Assembly (NCBI GenBank): GCA_017445585.1
Contig: JAFSTX010000057.1
Location: 1 to 53,189 of the forward strand
Direction: 5' to 3'
DNA length: 53,189 nucleotides
DNA from: Lachnospiraceae bacterium
GTDB lineage: Bacteria; Bacillota; Clostridia; Lachnospirales; Lachnospiraceae
The notes under the pieces are model-generated. The model was not told the origin of the DNA and made no database searches. It saw nothing but the letters and a program-made list of their open reading frames with translations. The translations under genes and the position numbers were made by a program. Each line of letters begins with the position of its first letter. The stretch's first letter is position 1. This document shows, in pieces, positions 42,036-51,842 of the stretch.

Positions 42036-44075
42036 TCATACTATCCTCTTAAACGAGACGACCCGATAGCGGCTGCCCTGATCCGTTGCCCGGAGGATGT
42101 CTCCCTCCGCACAGAACGTCGTCCTGAGTGCCTGCCCCGTTCCATCGAGGCTTTCTCCGTCATCATCTATCAGGGTGCAGCTGACCGTTCCTGCTCCGTA
42201 AGCGGTAAGTTCCAGATCAAAGACAGTCTCCGGCGTGACAAACTGCACAGGCTCAGCCAGCGCGAGCAAAGTGCCTTCTCTCGCAAAAAGAGGTATATCT
42301 CCGGGTTTTGTCTCTCTGACGATCTCACGTCCTCCGTCAAATGCCTCTCCGGTCATGACGTCATACCATTTGCCCCCGGGCAGGATCACACTGCGTCTGT
42401 CTCCTCTTCCGTATATGACGGGAGCTGCGAGCAGACCATCTCCAACCATGAACTCGTCATAGCATGCCCGCAGATGCAGATCATCAGGATAATCGAGAAC
42501 CAGTGGCCTCACCGGCGGAATACCGCATTCATGATATCTGTAATAAGCCGCATAGAGGTGCGGGATCAGCCGCATGCGCATCTTCAGAAGCTCTCTGACC
42601 GCGTCAGTCAGTTCATCAGCATCAGGCAGAAGCTCTCCTTCCAGATTTTTCCACATATCCCACTGCGTCCACGGAGGAGTCTTGACCTGATAGCAGTTGA
42701 GCACCATCTGCGGTGAAACCACGGCTGCCGCAATCCTGCGCAGGAGTTCCTCATTGCTGTCCGCCTGTCTGACCTCCGGAGTCCAGAGCAGTCCGCTGCA
42801 GGCAGCAGAAGCCATCCCCCGTACAAAATCTTCATGATCGTAAAGATCGCTGTACAGCACATAGGGAAGCGGCGCGGCAAAAGCTCCGGAGCTCCTGGAT
42901 TCGCCCCAGGTACGTCTGCCCTGCTTCGTGAATATCTCCGTCATGGTCTTCTGATATAGCTCGCCCATGAGGCAGTGCATCTGCTCGCCGTCCATACCCG
43001 AAGGAAAATCCGCAAAATCAGCAAAGCCCCAGTTCGCCGTATAATCAGAATTGTCACATTCATCCAGCTTGAAGCCGGTAAGGCCTTCCTCGGCCAACGC
43101 GCGGTGATGATCGCCGAATACTTTCTGTGCCTTTGTCACGGAAAAATCCGGCACCAGCCCGTCCCATACGTACTCGTCTGCAGAGCAGTCCTTCATATCC
43201 TCGAATATCGGACTCTCCGGATGGACGTAAGCGTGTTCCCAGACATTGACCTTGAAGCCCTTGTCGCAAAGGGATCTGAGCATTTCAGCATGGTCGGGGA
43301 ATTTCTCTTCATCCCACTTGTACGAACACGAATAATAATGAGTCTGCCACCCGGGCTCAAAGCCGAACATATCACATGGCATTCCCGTATCTCTGAGTGT
43401 CCGGGCAAGCTCTTCTATGCGCCGCTGATCAGCATACATATACGCGCGGTACATCACGCCAAGTCCCCATATCGGAGGCAGTGCTCCGCCGCCTGAGAAC
43501 AGATTGTATCTGGCGAGCGCATCCCTGATATCGGTCCCGCAGAAAACATATACATCCACACCGGATGCGGCCGGTATATCTACAAAGACGTTTCCCGAAC
43601 CTTTCTTGATCCACCAGTGGCCGACCTCGGTACCTGCGCTTGCGAAGCCTTCCCTATCCTGCCTTGACCCGCGCATCTTGCAGTTGCCCAGATAGAAGTG
43701 CGCGTATCTGGCGGTATCTACAAGGATCCCGTAGCCGGCGGTGGAGATATAGAAAGGCACCGGAGCATGACTGTCGCCTGTATCAGCCGTGGGATCGCTG
43801 TTCGGACGCAGATGCTTCTTAAGGCCGCTCTGTCTGAAAGACTTGAGCTGCAGACCCATCCCGTATAAATCCTCATCAGCTGACAGCGGAATTTCCAGCA
43901 GGCATCCACCCTTCCTCAGCCTGAAGCCGATGCTCTCCTCGCCAAATGGAAGCGGGATGTCCGGAAGCTCACCGAGCCGTCTGTCGGCCGCCACCGGTGA
44001 AAGTACACGAAAAGGAGTCAGATCTTCGGGAGTTCCGAATCTGAAACGATAAATGCCGGAAGCTAGTTTTTCCAT
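42036..44075 (-). CDS. Glycoside hydrolase family 31 protein
   Basis: 679 residues, cytoplasmic (no signal peptide). The N-terminal beta-sandwich comes first, then a TIM barrel from about 200 (PIWGLGVMYR), with the nucleophile Asp338 in GFKLDECDNSDY and the likely acid/base Asp410 in the segment SRSSGAFAAPLPYVLYSD. C-terminal beta domains close with PLFAREGTLL. The nucleophile context differs from the alpha-xylosidase YicI type (KTDFGE) and recalls other GH31 subgroups, including alpha-galactosidase-like ones. The adjacent xylulokinase suggests release of xylose, but the substrate is open. AGAGG seven bases ahead of the ATG; 13 bases before xylB and 31 after the LacI gene. Confidence 0.88.
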   Translation of the reverse strand: MEKLASGIYRFRFGTPEDLTPFRVLSPVAADRRLGELPDIPLPFGEESIGFRLRKGGCLLEIPLSADEDLYGMGLQLKSFRQSGLKKHLRPNSDPTADTGDSHAPVPFYISTAGYGILVDTARYAHFYLGNCKMRGSRQDREGFASAGTEVGHWWIKKGSGNVFVDIPAASGVDVYVFCGTDIRDALARYNLFSGGGALPPIWGLGVMYRAYMYADQRRIEELARTLRDTGMPCDMFGFEPGWQTHYYSCSYKWDEEKFPDHAEMLRSLCDKGFKVNVWEHAYVHPESPIFEDMKDCSADEYVWDGLVPDFSVTKAQKVFGDHHRALAEEGLTGFKLDECDNSDYTANWGFADFADFPSGMDGEQMHCLMGELYQKTMTEIFTKQGRRTWGESRSSGAFAAPLPYVLYSDLYDHEDFVRGMASAACSGLLWTPEVRQADSNEELLRRIAAAVVSPQMVLNCYQVKTPPWTQWDMWKNLEGELLPDADELTDAVRELLKMRMRLIPHLYAAYYRYHECGIPPVRPLVLDYPDDLHLRACYDEFMVGDGLLAAPVIYGRGDRRSVILPGGKWYDVMTGEAFDGGREIVRETKPGDIPLFAREGTLLALAEPVQFVTPETVFDLELTAYGAGTVSCTLIDDDGESLDGTGQALRTTFCAEGDILRATDQGSRYRVVSFKRIV

Positions 44076-44106
44076 ACTTGTTCCTCTCGACGGATTCCTT
44101 TACGAA

Positions 44107-45102
44107 TCATTGGATTTTTTTTACCGAATTGCGCAGGAGCAGATACGGCTTGATCAGCCGGTTCTCCCTCTCGGGAGTCGTACCGTCGCCGTAGGCGTCG
44201 ATCTCGCGGAAAAGTGACTGAGCTATCTCATCCCCGATCTGCTGCATGGGATGAGTGATGGCGGTAATCCCCTGGAACTCCAGCCACTGGCTGTCGTCGT
44301 ACGCAACTATACTGATGTCATCAGGGATAGTTAGTCCCGAGCTCTTGCACGCCTTGAGCGTGGCAAGCGTAATAGGTATATTCGCGCTGATGATTGCTGT
44401 CGCGCCTGTGCTGGCGAGGGCTCCCGCTATGATACCGTCCAGATTGTTTTCAAATGGCAGACTGAGGATTCCCTCCTCGGGATCCACGCCGTACTCTTCG
44501 CATGCCCTGCGGTAGCCCTTTGTCTTTGCAGGGTTTTCCTGATTAAATGTGTATTCGGTAATGATGATCCTGCGATGGCCCTGATCAAGCAGGTATTTCG
44601 CAGCCTGGTAGGCTCCCTGCTCATCATTGACACACACGGAAGACACGTCGTCATAGAGCGAACGGAACAGCTGAACGGCTGCTATACCGCTCTTCTGAAG
44701 GATGCGGTACATGTCTTCATTAGCACGCGACACAGGCATTACGAGCACTCCCTCGGCTCTCGAAGAGATCAGGGTCTCCAGACAGAACCGCTCTTTGTCC
44801 GGATCCTCGTCCGTATATGTGAGAACAAGCCTGTAGCCCCTCTCCCCTGCATGCTGCTCCAGCTGCCTGATCACAGAGGCAAAAAAAGTATTGTCGGGAT
44901 CCGAAAGGACCAGTCCGAGAATACGGCTGCGCTGATTGCGCAGACTTCTGGCAGACAGGTTCGGGTAATACCCCAGCTGCTTTGCTGCGTCCATTACCCG
45001 CTGTCTGGTGATAGGATCTATATATACATCGTCGCGATACGCTCTGGAAACTGTGGACTGAGACACATTAGCAAGACGTGCAACGTCACGGCTCGATACC
45101 AT
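44107..45102 (-). CDS. LacI family transcriptional regulator
   Basis: 331 residues from the ATG at 45102 (GAGGT seven bases ahead). The frame is open much further upstream, but that would run into the large surface-protein gene. The HTH is at 4-25 (SRDVARLANVSQSTVSRAYR), with the hinge ARSLRNQRSRILGLV, then the periplasmic-binding-protein-like effector domain (GYRLVLTYTDEDP, TITHPMQQIGDEIAQSLF). It precedes GH31 and xylB on the same strand and probably represses them until a sugar binds. Promoter candidate at 45136-45141. Confidence 0.93.
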   Translation of the reverse strand: MVSSRDVARLANVSQSTVSRAYRDDVYIDPITRQRVMDAAKQLGYYPNLSARSLRNQRSRILGLVLSDPDNTFFASVIRQLEQHAGERGYRLVLTYTDEDPDKERFCLETLISSRAEGVLVMPVSRANEDMYRILQKSGIAAVQLFRSLYDDVSSVCVNDEQGAYQAAKYLLDQGHRRIIITEYTFNQENPAKTKGYRRACEEYGVDPEEGILSLPFENNLDGIIAGALASTGATAIISANIPITLATLKACKSSGLTIPDDISIVAYDDSQWLEFQGITAITHPMQQIGDEIAQSLFREIDAYGDGTTPERENRLIKPYLLLRNSVKKIQ

Positions 45103-45135
45103 TTTGTTTACCTCTGAAACCGATGATTTACCGAT

Positions 45136-45141
45136 ATTATA
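45136..45141 (-). promoter_or_regulatory. Extended -10 promoter of the LacI-GH31-xylB operon
   Basis: A perfect TATAAT preceded by TG on the minus strand. At the -35 position (17 bases upstream) there is a weak TACTGT, as is usual for extended -10 promoters. The start would be near 45129, about 27 bases ahead of the regulator. Confidence 0.55.
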
Positions 45142-45181
45142 ACACACAGTATCCTCAAACAGTAGTTTTTTTGCCTGCATG

Positions 45182-48100
45182 TCAGTCCTTCTTTCTTCTC
45201 CTGAACAGCAGGAATATTGCTGTCCCCGCAGCTGCGGCGGCTGCAGCGCCTCCGGCGATCCATGGCAGAGCAGAGCTGTCTGCATTGGCCGCCTCTGCAT
45301 CATCGCCCGCAGGAGCTTCCTTTGAAGGCTGCTCCGGGTCATTCTGAGCGGTGCCTTTGCCGTCATCAGAAGGAAGCGGCTCTGCCGGCTGCGCCGGAGT
45401 ATCGGCGACCTCTGCAGGATACACCGGCCATTCGGTCCTCACACGATCGTTATAGCTCAGATACCTGGCACAGACTCTGACGTTGGTCGCGTCATAACTG
45501 AGATTGTCCAGACTGTCGACCACTATTGCGATGTCATCGCCTTTCGCCGCATCCACGGTGATTCGTTTGATCGTGATCGTTCCCGGCACCTTATAGAAGT
45601 CCTGATCCTCCGGCCAGATCTTGACGCCGTTATGATACACGGCTATGCCTGTACCCGTAGGCGACAGATCCGGTGCCTGAAGCCATGCGGCAAACGACAC
45701 TTCCACTTTCCCGCCGCGGTCCTTGAGAGTAAAGACCTTTGCGGGATCTCCCTTTATCGAAGGATGCATCTCCACCGTCTTGATCAGCAGATACTCATAT
45801 CCTCCTTCCGCAGTTCCCTCAAATTCATTCTTGTCTCCCACAAACGCGAGTTTGCGGAACAGATCGTCCGTCTTGTCCAGATACTGGAAGGTCCAGCCGT
45901 TGTTATCCTGTGTGCCCCAGGCTCCGTTCAGATCCGGGGTAAAGTATCTGCCCTGTGAATACGAGCCTTTCTCATCATTTACGGTGAGATACTCCACACC
46001 GTAGAAGCTGAGCCAGCCGTCTCTGTGGCTGCCGTCACTTGCGCAGACCAGATAGATCCAGTCGCCTGACTTCACGTCCATCTCGGCCAGATGCTCGGTG
46101 TATCTGTCCAGAGGACCGGTAGTATTGAAATGGAAGCTGTCCTCTTTGTGGTCATTGTGGTACACGGTCATATATACGTCGTCTTCGCCGTGAGTATAGA
46201 CCTTGAGACGGACTCTGCCGCCCGAAGGGCATTTGAAGGCATACGTGGGCCTGCTGCCGTTCTCACCTGTAAAGAAATGGCCATTCGTCATAATGAGCAT
46301 CTCGCTCATCAGATTAGGATCAAAGGCAAAGGCATTCCTCTGCCACTCTATCGCAGCGTCCGGCCCGTATTTGCGCAGCTGCACATAGGCGCGGTACAGC
46401 TGGTCATAATACATATAGTACCAGCCGTTGTTGCCCTGACGCAGCACATCCATATCCGGAGTAAATACCTTTCCGGAGATAGTCTCTTCAGGCTCTTCCT
46501 TCTCATCGTTTGCAGAGAGATACTTCACTCCGTAGAAGCTTACATAGCCTTCTCTCGCCGTCCGGTCTGAGGTATAGCACTCCAGATAGAGCCATGTGCC
46601 TTCCTTCACGTCGATCCTGTAGGTGTGGAGCGAATAGCCCGAGAGTTCGCCCTCAGTAGTAAGAGCGACGGTATCGACAAGTTCGCTGTTTCTGAGCACG
46701 TCAATGTGTACCGGATCATTACCGTGCGTTATGAAGGTCAACTCAGCCTCTCCTCCCTTCGGGCATTTGAAGGCATATACCGGCCTCGTATCCAGTTCTC
46801 CGCAGAAAAACGAGCTGCGGTTGATAAAATACATCTCCTGCACTTCAAAAGGATCAGAAGCAAAGGCGTTTCTTTGCCATTCGATGTTCGCCGTACCGTC
46901 GCGATATGTCAGTTCGCGGCGGACGTTGTCACGACCCTTGTACATATAGTACCAGCCGTTGTTATCCTGGGTGCCCCAGGCAGAAGGATCGGGGATATAG
47001 GTGTCATCCGTATCATTCTCTTTGTCATCTCCCTGATCCCTGCTCATGGTGATATAAGTTACTTTCTCCATGAGCTGACCTTGGGCGGCTTGCTCAGCGT
47101 CTATCAGGACGTAGAGCCAGTCACCCGCATTGACCTCCACAGTATATGTATCGGTAAGATAGCTGCCGCCCGATCCGAGCATGCGTATCTTCTCCTCGCC
47201 CTTGTCGGAGGTGAGGATCTCGTTGTTCTTCCGAGCTACTATCCACATGGTCCCGGCTGTGCCGCCTTCGCTTGCGTCGTTTGAATCCCTGCGGTGTTTG
47301 ACGGTTATCCTGACTTTTCCGGTATAGGGTGTCTTAAAGGCTTTTACCGGATTATAGGCATTCCCCGCATGGATGATGTCCTTGCCGATAAATGTAAAGT
47401 CTCCCGCTGCGAGCGAGAAGCGATCGGCTGTCCACACCGCGTCGGCCTTCTCTGCGCTCACAAATGGCAGCGGCTGGAATATCTCGGTTCCCTTGACCTG
47501 ATAGTAATAATAGAAATTGTTCAGTCCCTGCTCTCCCCAGTCTTCCGGAGTCTGATCCTCGGAAAAACTGTTGTCAGAATAAGATACTGTATCCAGTCCG
47601 AAGGCAGTTCCTATCAGGATAGCAGCGTCATTAATGCCGGCGTAGTTTAACGTATCGCCCAGGTACCATGCACTTTTAACTTCTTCCACCTGCGCTGCCA
47701 CGGCAGTAAAATATGCGTTCAGATCGATGAGAGCGGCACCGCTGATTTCTGCTGCATCTCTGACAGCATCGGCGAGCGAATCGACTTCTCCGGCATGAGA
47801 GCCATATACAGGAGCCGGCGTGATCAGTATTACGTCGTGTCCTGCCTCCATCGCCGCGCCTGCCGCATCCGCAATATCCTGCGCGGATGCGCCGGCCCAA
47901 AGGCGTACTCCGCTGCCGCTGTAGGCTTCAGGCAGGATCAGGATAGTCTTACCGCTGCCGAAAGCGGCGTAATCCAGAGTTTTTGCCGTCTCTGCGCTCT
48001 TCATCAGAGTCTCGCCCCTGCCCAGCTGGAAATTATTGTTCAGGTACTGGGCCAGAGACCTTCTGGTTATCATGCTCGTACCCGCGCCCATGGCGTCGGT

Positions 48101-50209
48101 CCCGCCTATCAGTACGAATCCGTTTTCTATGGAGAGATCGGACAGTTTCACGGAGGATCCGTCCGAGATGAACTCAGCAGGATCAACGTCCGCAAGAATG
48201 ATATTGTCGGTAAGTTCCGTTTTTCTCAGATCGCCGGCATCGGTTCCCGTGATACTGCTCTCTGTCTCCATACCCAGATCATGGATCAGGGTCTGTGCCA
48301 TGACCAGCATTCCGTTCCTGTTGGGATGGATGGTATCCGGATTGAAATAATGCGATGACGCGTAGTCCATATCAGCATCATACACGGAGTAGTAATCTAC
48401 AAGGAGCAGATCTTTCTCGTATACGAGGGCTCTGATCACCGAAGGATACATCGCAGCGAACTGTTCCGTCTGCATGGTGTTGCCCCAGTCCCTGCTGAAA
48501 GGATTGGCAGCAGCTATGACAGGGATCGCTCCTAAAGCTATGATCTGCCGGTAGAGATTCGACATGTTGTTATAAAAGGTCCTCGCTGCCGCCTCTGATC
48601 CGAAGCTGTCGTTCGTCCCCAGCTTGATATACACTATATCGGGATCATACGGTTTGATATCCCTGCTGAAATTCACGCTGCCACTGTTCCAGCCGCTGAC
48701 GGCGGTATTAACCACGCGGTCGTCGCTGCGTCCGAGAGTTCCCTTGAGATAGCTGTCAAATATCTCCGCATAGCTTCTGAAACCCTTTGATACGTCGCCG
48801 TCATTAGCGGTAATTGAATCGCCGACAAATACCCATGTCAGAGGTTTATCGCCTTCGAGCATATCGTGGAGCTGCGTATAGTATGCCCTGCCGCGGTTCC
48901 AGTCCAGAGCGCTGCCTTCTGCCTTTGGCTTTTCTGTGATCAGTTCTATCACGGGTTCCGGTTCCACCTCATCGTTAAGTGACAGATACTTCGCGGAATA
49001 GTAATTCACGTAACCTCCTCTCTCGGCCGTGATATCATCCGACCCGCCCAGAAGAGCCACTTTTGTATTCTTTTTTACATCCAGTGTGAATGTATGCTCG
49101 GTAAAAGCCCCCGGAAGCGGGCCTGTCGTATTGAATGTGATCCGCTCCGCTCCGTTCACCTTCACGAGCTCATCGTTTTTGTATACCTCCATATACATCT
49201 GTTCGTTGCCATGCGTACGTACCGTAAACTGCACGCGTCCTCCCGAAGGCGCAGTAAAGACATACGCGGGTCTCGCGCCGTTCTCACCCACAAAGAAGAT
49301 GGTCCTGGATATGAACAGCATCTCGGCCTTCACGCGCGGATCGAACGAATAGGTCTCCTTCTGCCAGTCTATATCGGTATCGGAAGCCGCAAAGTACGTC
49401 AATTTCTCCAGTGTATCGGAATTGCCGCTTCGGTACATATAGGACCAGTTGTTATTCGAAGCTCTGCCCCATTTGTCGGGATCCGGATAGAGCACGGTAT
49501 CGGTGAGATCCACCTCCGTCTCCTCTTCCAGATAAGTCACGGACTGTTCCTTGAACCAGCCGTCGCGCGAGCTTCCGGTAGTGGAGCACTGAAGATAGAG
49601 CCACTGTCCCTCTATGATGCTCGTCTCGAAGCTGACCTGCGTAAATGCTCCGGGCAGGGAGCCGGTGGTAGTGAATGTATAACGTTCCTTGCCTTCTATG
49701 GCTACGGGACTTTCACCCACAAAAGCATTCACGCCCATATCGGCGACGCCGTGTATCTTGAAATCGACCTGGATCCTGCCTGAGCCCGGCGCCTTGAAGG
49801 CGTATACCGGACGGGTGCCGTTCTCTCCGGTAAAGAAATGTATCTGATCGATAAAATACATCTCTCCGACTGCATTCGGATCCGAGGCGTAGTGTTCTCT
49901 CTGCCAGTTTATAGATGCACTGTTGTCATAGTAATCCATCAGGCTGTACATGCCGCTGTTCGGACTCCATGACATATAGTACCAGTTATTGTTGTTCTGT
50001 ATGCCCCATTCGGACAGATCCGGGGCAAAAACGCTTCCTTCCAGGCTCCCTGCGGGGGCCTCTGCAAATGCAGTCTCGGCGGGGATACCCGAGAGCATCC
50101 CCACCGCCATAGCTAAAGCCAGAGACAGAGCTGCAAAGCGGCAAGGCAAGCTTCTCTTTGCTGTGATCGTTCTGTCTTTTTCTGATGATTGTTTTGATCC
50201 GATCTTCAT
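45182..50209 (-). CDS. Giant cell-surface protein: six repeat modules, active SGNH hydrolase, degenerate SGNH domain, membrane anchor
   Basis: 1675 residues. Signal peptide at 1-50. Repeat modules at about 60-228, 238-412, 886-1056, 1070-1234, 1246-1413 and 1421-1588. Each starts with a motif such as NNNNWYYM or DNNGWYYMY, holds a block with FxGENGTRPVYAFKAP, then a THGxxxMYM strand and a TGPLPGAFTEH turn, and ends in WLYL and VxYLSxNDE. Between them sits an SGNH/GDSL hydrolase (about 430-645) with Ser465 in VGDSIT, GTND at 531-534 and Asp625/His628 in DTIHPN. A second SGNH-like domain (about 665-872) keeps the fold pattern but has GGTDAMG in place of GDS and lacks the Asp-His pair. A Pro/Glu linker (1590-1645), a membrane helix (1649-1668) and RRRKKD close the chain; no LPxTG is seen. 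GGAG is seven bases before the ATG, and it overlaps the upstream gene's stop by four bases. Likely removes acyl groups from a polysaccharide. Confidence 0.88.
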   Translation of the reverse strand: MKIGSKQSSEKDRTITAKRSLPCRFAALSLALAMAVGMLSGIPAETAFAEAPAGSLEGSVFAPDLSEWGIQNNNNWYYMSWSPNSGMYSLMDYYDNSASINWQREHYASDPNAVGEMYFIDQIHFFTGENGTRPVYAFKAPGSGRIQVDFKIHGVADMGVNAFVGESPVAIEGKERYTFTTTGSLPGAFTQVSFETSIIEGQWLYLQCSTTGSSRDGWFKEQSVTYLEEETEVDLTDTVLYPDPDKWGRASNNNWSYMYRSGNSDTLEKLTYFAASDTDIDWQKETYSFDPRVKAEMLFISRTIFFVGENGARPAYVFTAPSGGRVQFTVRTHGNEQMYMEVYKNDELVKVNGAERITFNTTGPLPGAFTEHTFTLDVKKNTKVALLGGSDDITAERGGYVNYYSAKYLSLNDEVEPEPVIELITEKPKAEGSALDWNRGRAYYTQLHDMLEGDKPLTWVFVGDSITANDGDVSKGFRSYAEIFDSYLKGTLGRSDDRVVNTAVSGWNSGSVNFSRDIKPYDPDIVYIKLGTNDSFGSEAAARTFYNNMSNLYRQIIALGAIPVIAAANPFSRDWGNTMQTEQFAAMYPSVIRALVYEKDLLLVDYYSVYDADMDYASSHYFNPDTIHPNRNGMLVMAQTLIHDLGMETESSITGTDAGDLRKTELTDNIILADVDPAEFISDGSSVKLSDLSIENGFVLIGGTDAMGAGTSMITRRSLAQYLNNNFQLGRGETLMKSAETAKTLDYAAFGSGKTILILPEAYSGSGVRLWAGASAQDIADAAGAAMEAGHDVILITPAPVYGSHAGEVDSLADAVRDAAEISGAALIDLNAYFTAVAAQVEEVKSAWYLGDTLNYAGINDAAILIGTAFGLDTVSYSDNSFSEDQTPEDWGEQGLNNFYYYYQVKGTEIFQPLPFVSAEKADAVWTADRFSLAAGDFTFIGKDIIHAGNAYNPVKAFKTPYTGKVRITVKHRRDSNDASEGGTAGTMWIVARKNNEILTSDKGEEKIRMLGSGGSYLTDTYTVEVNAGDWLYVLIDAEQAAQGQLMEKVTYITMSRDQGDDKENDTDDTYIPDPSAWGTQDNNGWYYMYKGRDNVRRELTYRDGTANIEWQRNAFASDPFEVQEMYFINRSSFFCGELDTRPVYAFKCPKGGEAELTFITHGNDPVHIDVLRNSELVDTVALTTEGELSGYSLHTYRIDVKEGTWLYLECYTSDRTAREGYVSFYGVKYLSANDEKEEPEETISGKVFTPDMDVLRQGNNGWYYMYYDQLYRAYVQLRKYGPDAAIEWQRNAFAFDPNLMSEMLIMTNGHFFTGENGSRPTYAFKCPSGGRVRLKVYTHGEDDVYMTVYHNDHKEDSFHFNTTGPLDRYTEHLAEMDVKSGDWIYLVCASDGSHRDGWLSFYGVEYLTVNDEKGSYSQGRYFTPDLNGAWGTQDNNGWTFQYLDKTDDLFRKLAFVGDKNEFEGTAEGGYEYLLIKTVEMHPSIKGDPAKVFTLKDRGGKVEVSFAAWLQAPDLSPTGTGIAVYHNGVKIWPEDQDFYKVPGTITIKRITVDAAKGDDIAIVVDSLDNLSYDATNVRVCARYLSYNDRVRTEWPVYPAEVADTPAQPAEPLPSDDGKGTAQNDPEQPSKEAPAGDDAEAANADSSALPWIAGGAAAAAAAGTAIFLLFRRRKKD

Positions 50210-51777
50210 TCTGTCTCTCCAAATAATTGATAAAAATACGTTTTAGACGATGTACCGTCCCACCTGATATACTTTCCGTTCTTCAGAACAAAGGCGATCA
50301 CGGAGCCCTCCGGCCAGATTCCGCGTCTGATCACGGGCTTGTTTTCCACCCTCGCCCTCACATCGTTAAGGACGGATGTGAATACCTGCGAGGGACTTAC
50401 GATCGACATGACTGACTCGCGGTACAGGCAGGGGATAAGTCCTGCAGCGAGATTCCCTCGGCTGTACCATGCCATATAGTAGTCGGTATTGGCCGTATCC
50501 GCAGTGGGAAGCGCCGGATAGTGATAGGACCTGGCGTACTCGTCAAAGAGATACGTTACCAGCGGTACGATCTGATGTGCCGCCTCATCCGACCAGCTGC
50601 GGGTGGAATTGTCCAGTCCGTAGACATGCTGCTGGATAAAATCCGCATACCGTACACTGAACTCATTCATCCCCTCGCCGCTGAAGGCAATCTGCGGCAA
50701 AGCCTGCGCAAGCCTTCTCTGCAGCTCCACATTGCCCTGCATGGTAGTCATCCCGTTCACATACCCGCGGCCGTCATTGAAGCACAACAGGCTCTGATCC
50801 AGATGAATGCAGTCCGCCCCGGTCTCCTCCACGACTCTTGTTATGGTCTCCACCATCAGGTCCTGCCAGGCGACCGAAGCCTGATTGATCTGTCCGAAAC
50901 GAAAATCCACTCCTCCGGCTGTATATCCCTCGACTATGGGTTCCAGAGTGTATGCGTCGAGACAGGCCCAGTCCTTCATCCCGTTCTTCCAGACGTCGGA
51001 CTCAAAAGCACAGCCAAGCATATTGCAGTGCAGGCTTACCCTGAATCCCAGCGCCTTCGCAGATCTGATAAGATCCACGATGCCTTCCTTGGGCGTATAG
51101 TCAGGATAATCGGTATCGTAGGCTGACGCCCTCCATCCCGGGATATGTATCAGGACATTTGACGGATCGATCTCACGTGCAAGAAGCTGCAGTTTGTATA
51201 TACTGTCCAGATCGTCCATCCATACCAGCTGGATGTCTTTTGCCCATTCGGGTTCGCGCGAATTTATGCTCCTCAAATGGAATGTCCGGTTCATAAACTC
51301 CCTGTAAAGATCCGCTCCGCTTGTCCAGCCGCCCTTGTATGCGCATATCTTCCAGGTTACAGTCTCAAACTCCGTGTACTGCGTGAAAGGCGCCTGAGGG
51401 ATGGAGCGTATCTCCAGTCTGAAGTCGGTTCCGTCATTTGTGATGCCGAGACCTTTGAACTGTGTCCCGTCATCGTCGGCATATACGAGCAGGCCGCCAT
51501 CATTACCCTGTATCAGGAACATCTGCGCCTGCCACATCCTGGGATACGCGAGATAGGTCCACCCTCCGTAGATATCGGGATGGTCTTTATCCAGAGCGAT
51601 ACCGTTCCAGGCCGGTATGATTATCTGATAATCCATCGGAACCTTCAGAGTCCAGCCTACGCCGGATATGCCTCCGCTGCCGGTCTTCATGCTCTGAACT
51701 ATCTCCACGACTCCATCATCCGTCGTCGCAAAGGATGTAGTAAGACTTGTGGTACTGCCGGCGCTCAGCCTGGTCAC
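50206..51777 (-). pseudogene. TIM-barrel glycosidase-like region (DUF6259 type); 3' part of a gene split by a frameshift
   Basis: 523 residues from a GTG at 51777; the frame is open as far back as 51864. A beta-sandwich part (VVEIVQSMKTGSGGISG) leads to a TIM barrel (about 180-470) with IQLVWMDDLDSIYKLQ, VLIHIPGWRASAYDTDYPDY, a Cys/His strand FRVSLHCNMLG, and GADCIHLDQSLLCFNDGRG near residue 330 as a probable acid-residue site. This resembles uncharacterised DUF6259 glycosyl hydrolases. The GTG has no convincing ribosome site, and the preceding coding sequence runs without a break into this frame if one base is skipped at 51849-51855. It is therefore best read as the second half of the gene at the right edge. 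Its stop overlaps the giant surface protein's start (ATGA). Confidence 0.7.
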
Positions 51778-51842
51778 AGGACCCTCGGTCCGCGACTCCG
51801 TGGCAAAGGACGCCGAAGCGCCGGCACGTTTTCCTTTACCGT

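Noticed and set aside
44093-44108. GATTC and GAATC inverted repeat at the end of the LacI gene
   Set aside because: Only five bases per arm and it overlaps the stop codon; not a convincing operator.
45103-45366. N-terminal extension of the LacI regulator
   Set aside because: It would lie inside the anchor of the large surface protein and lacks any HTH-family similarity; a promoter and ribosome site support the ATG at 45102.
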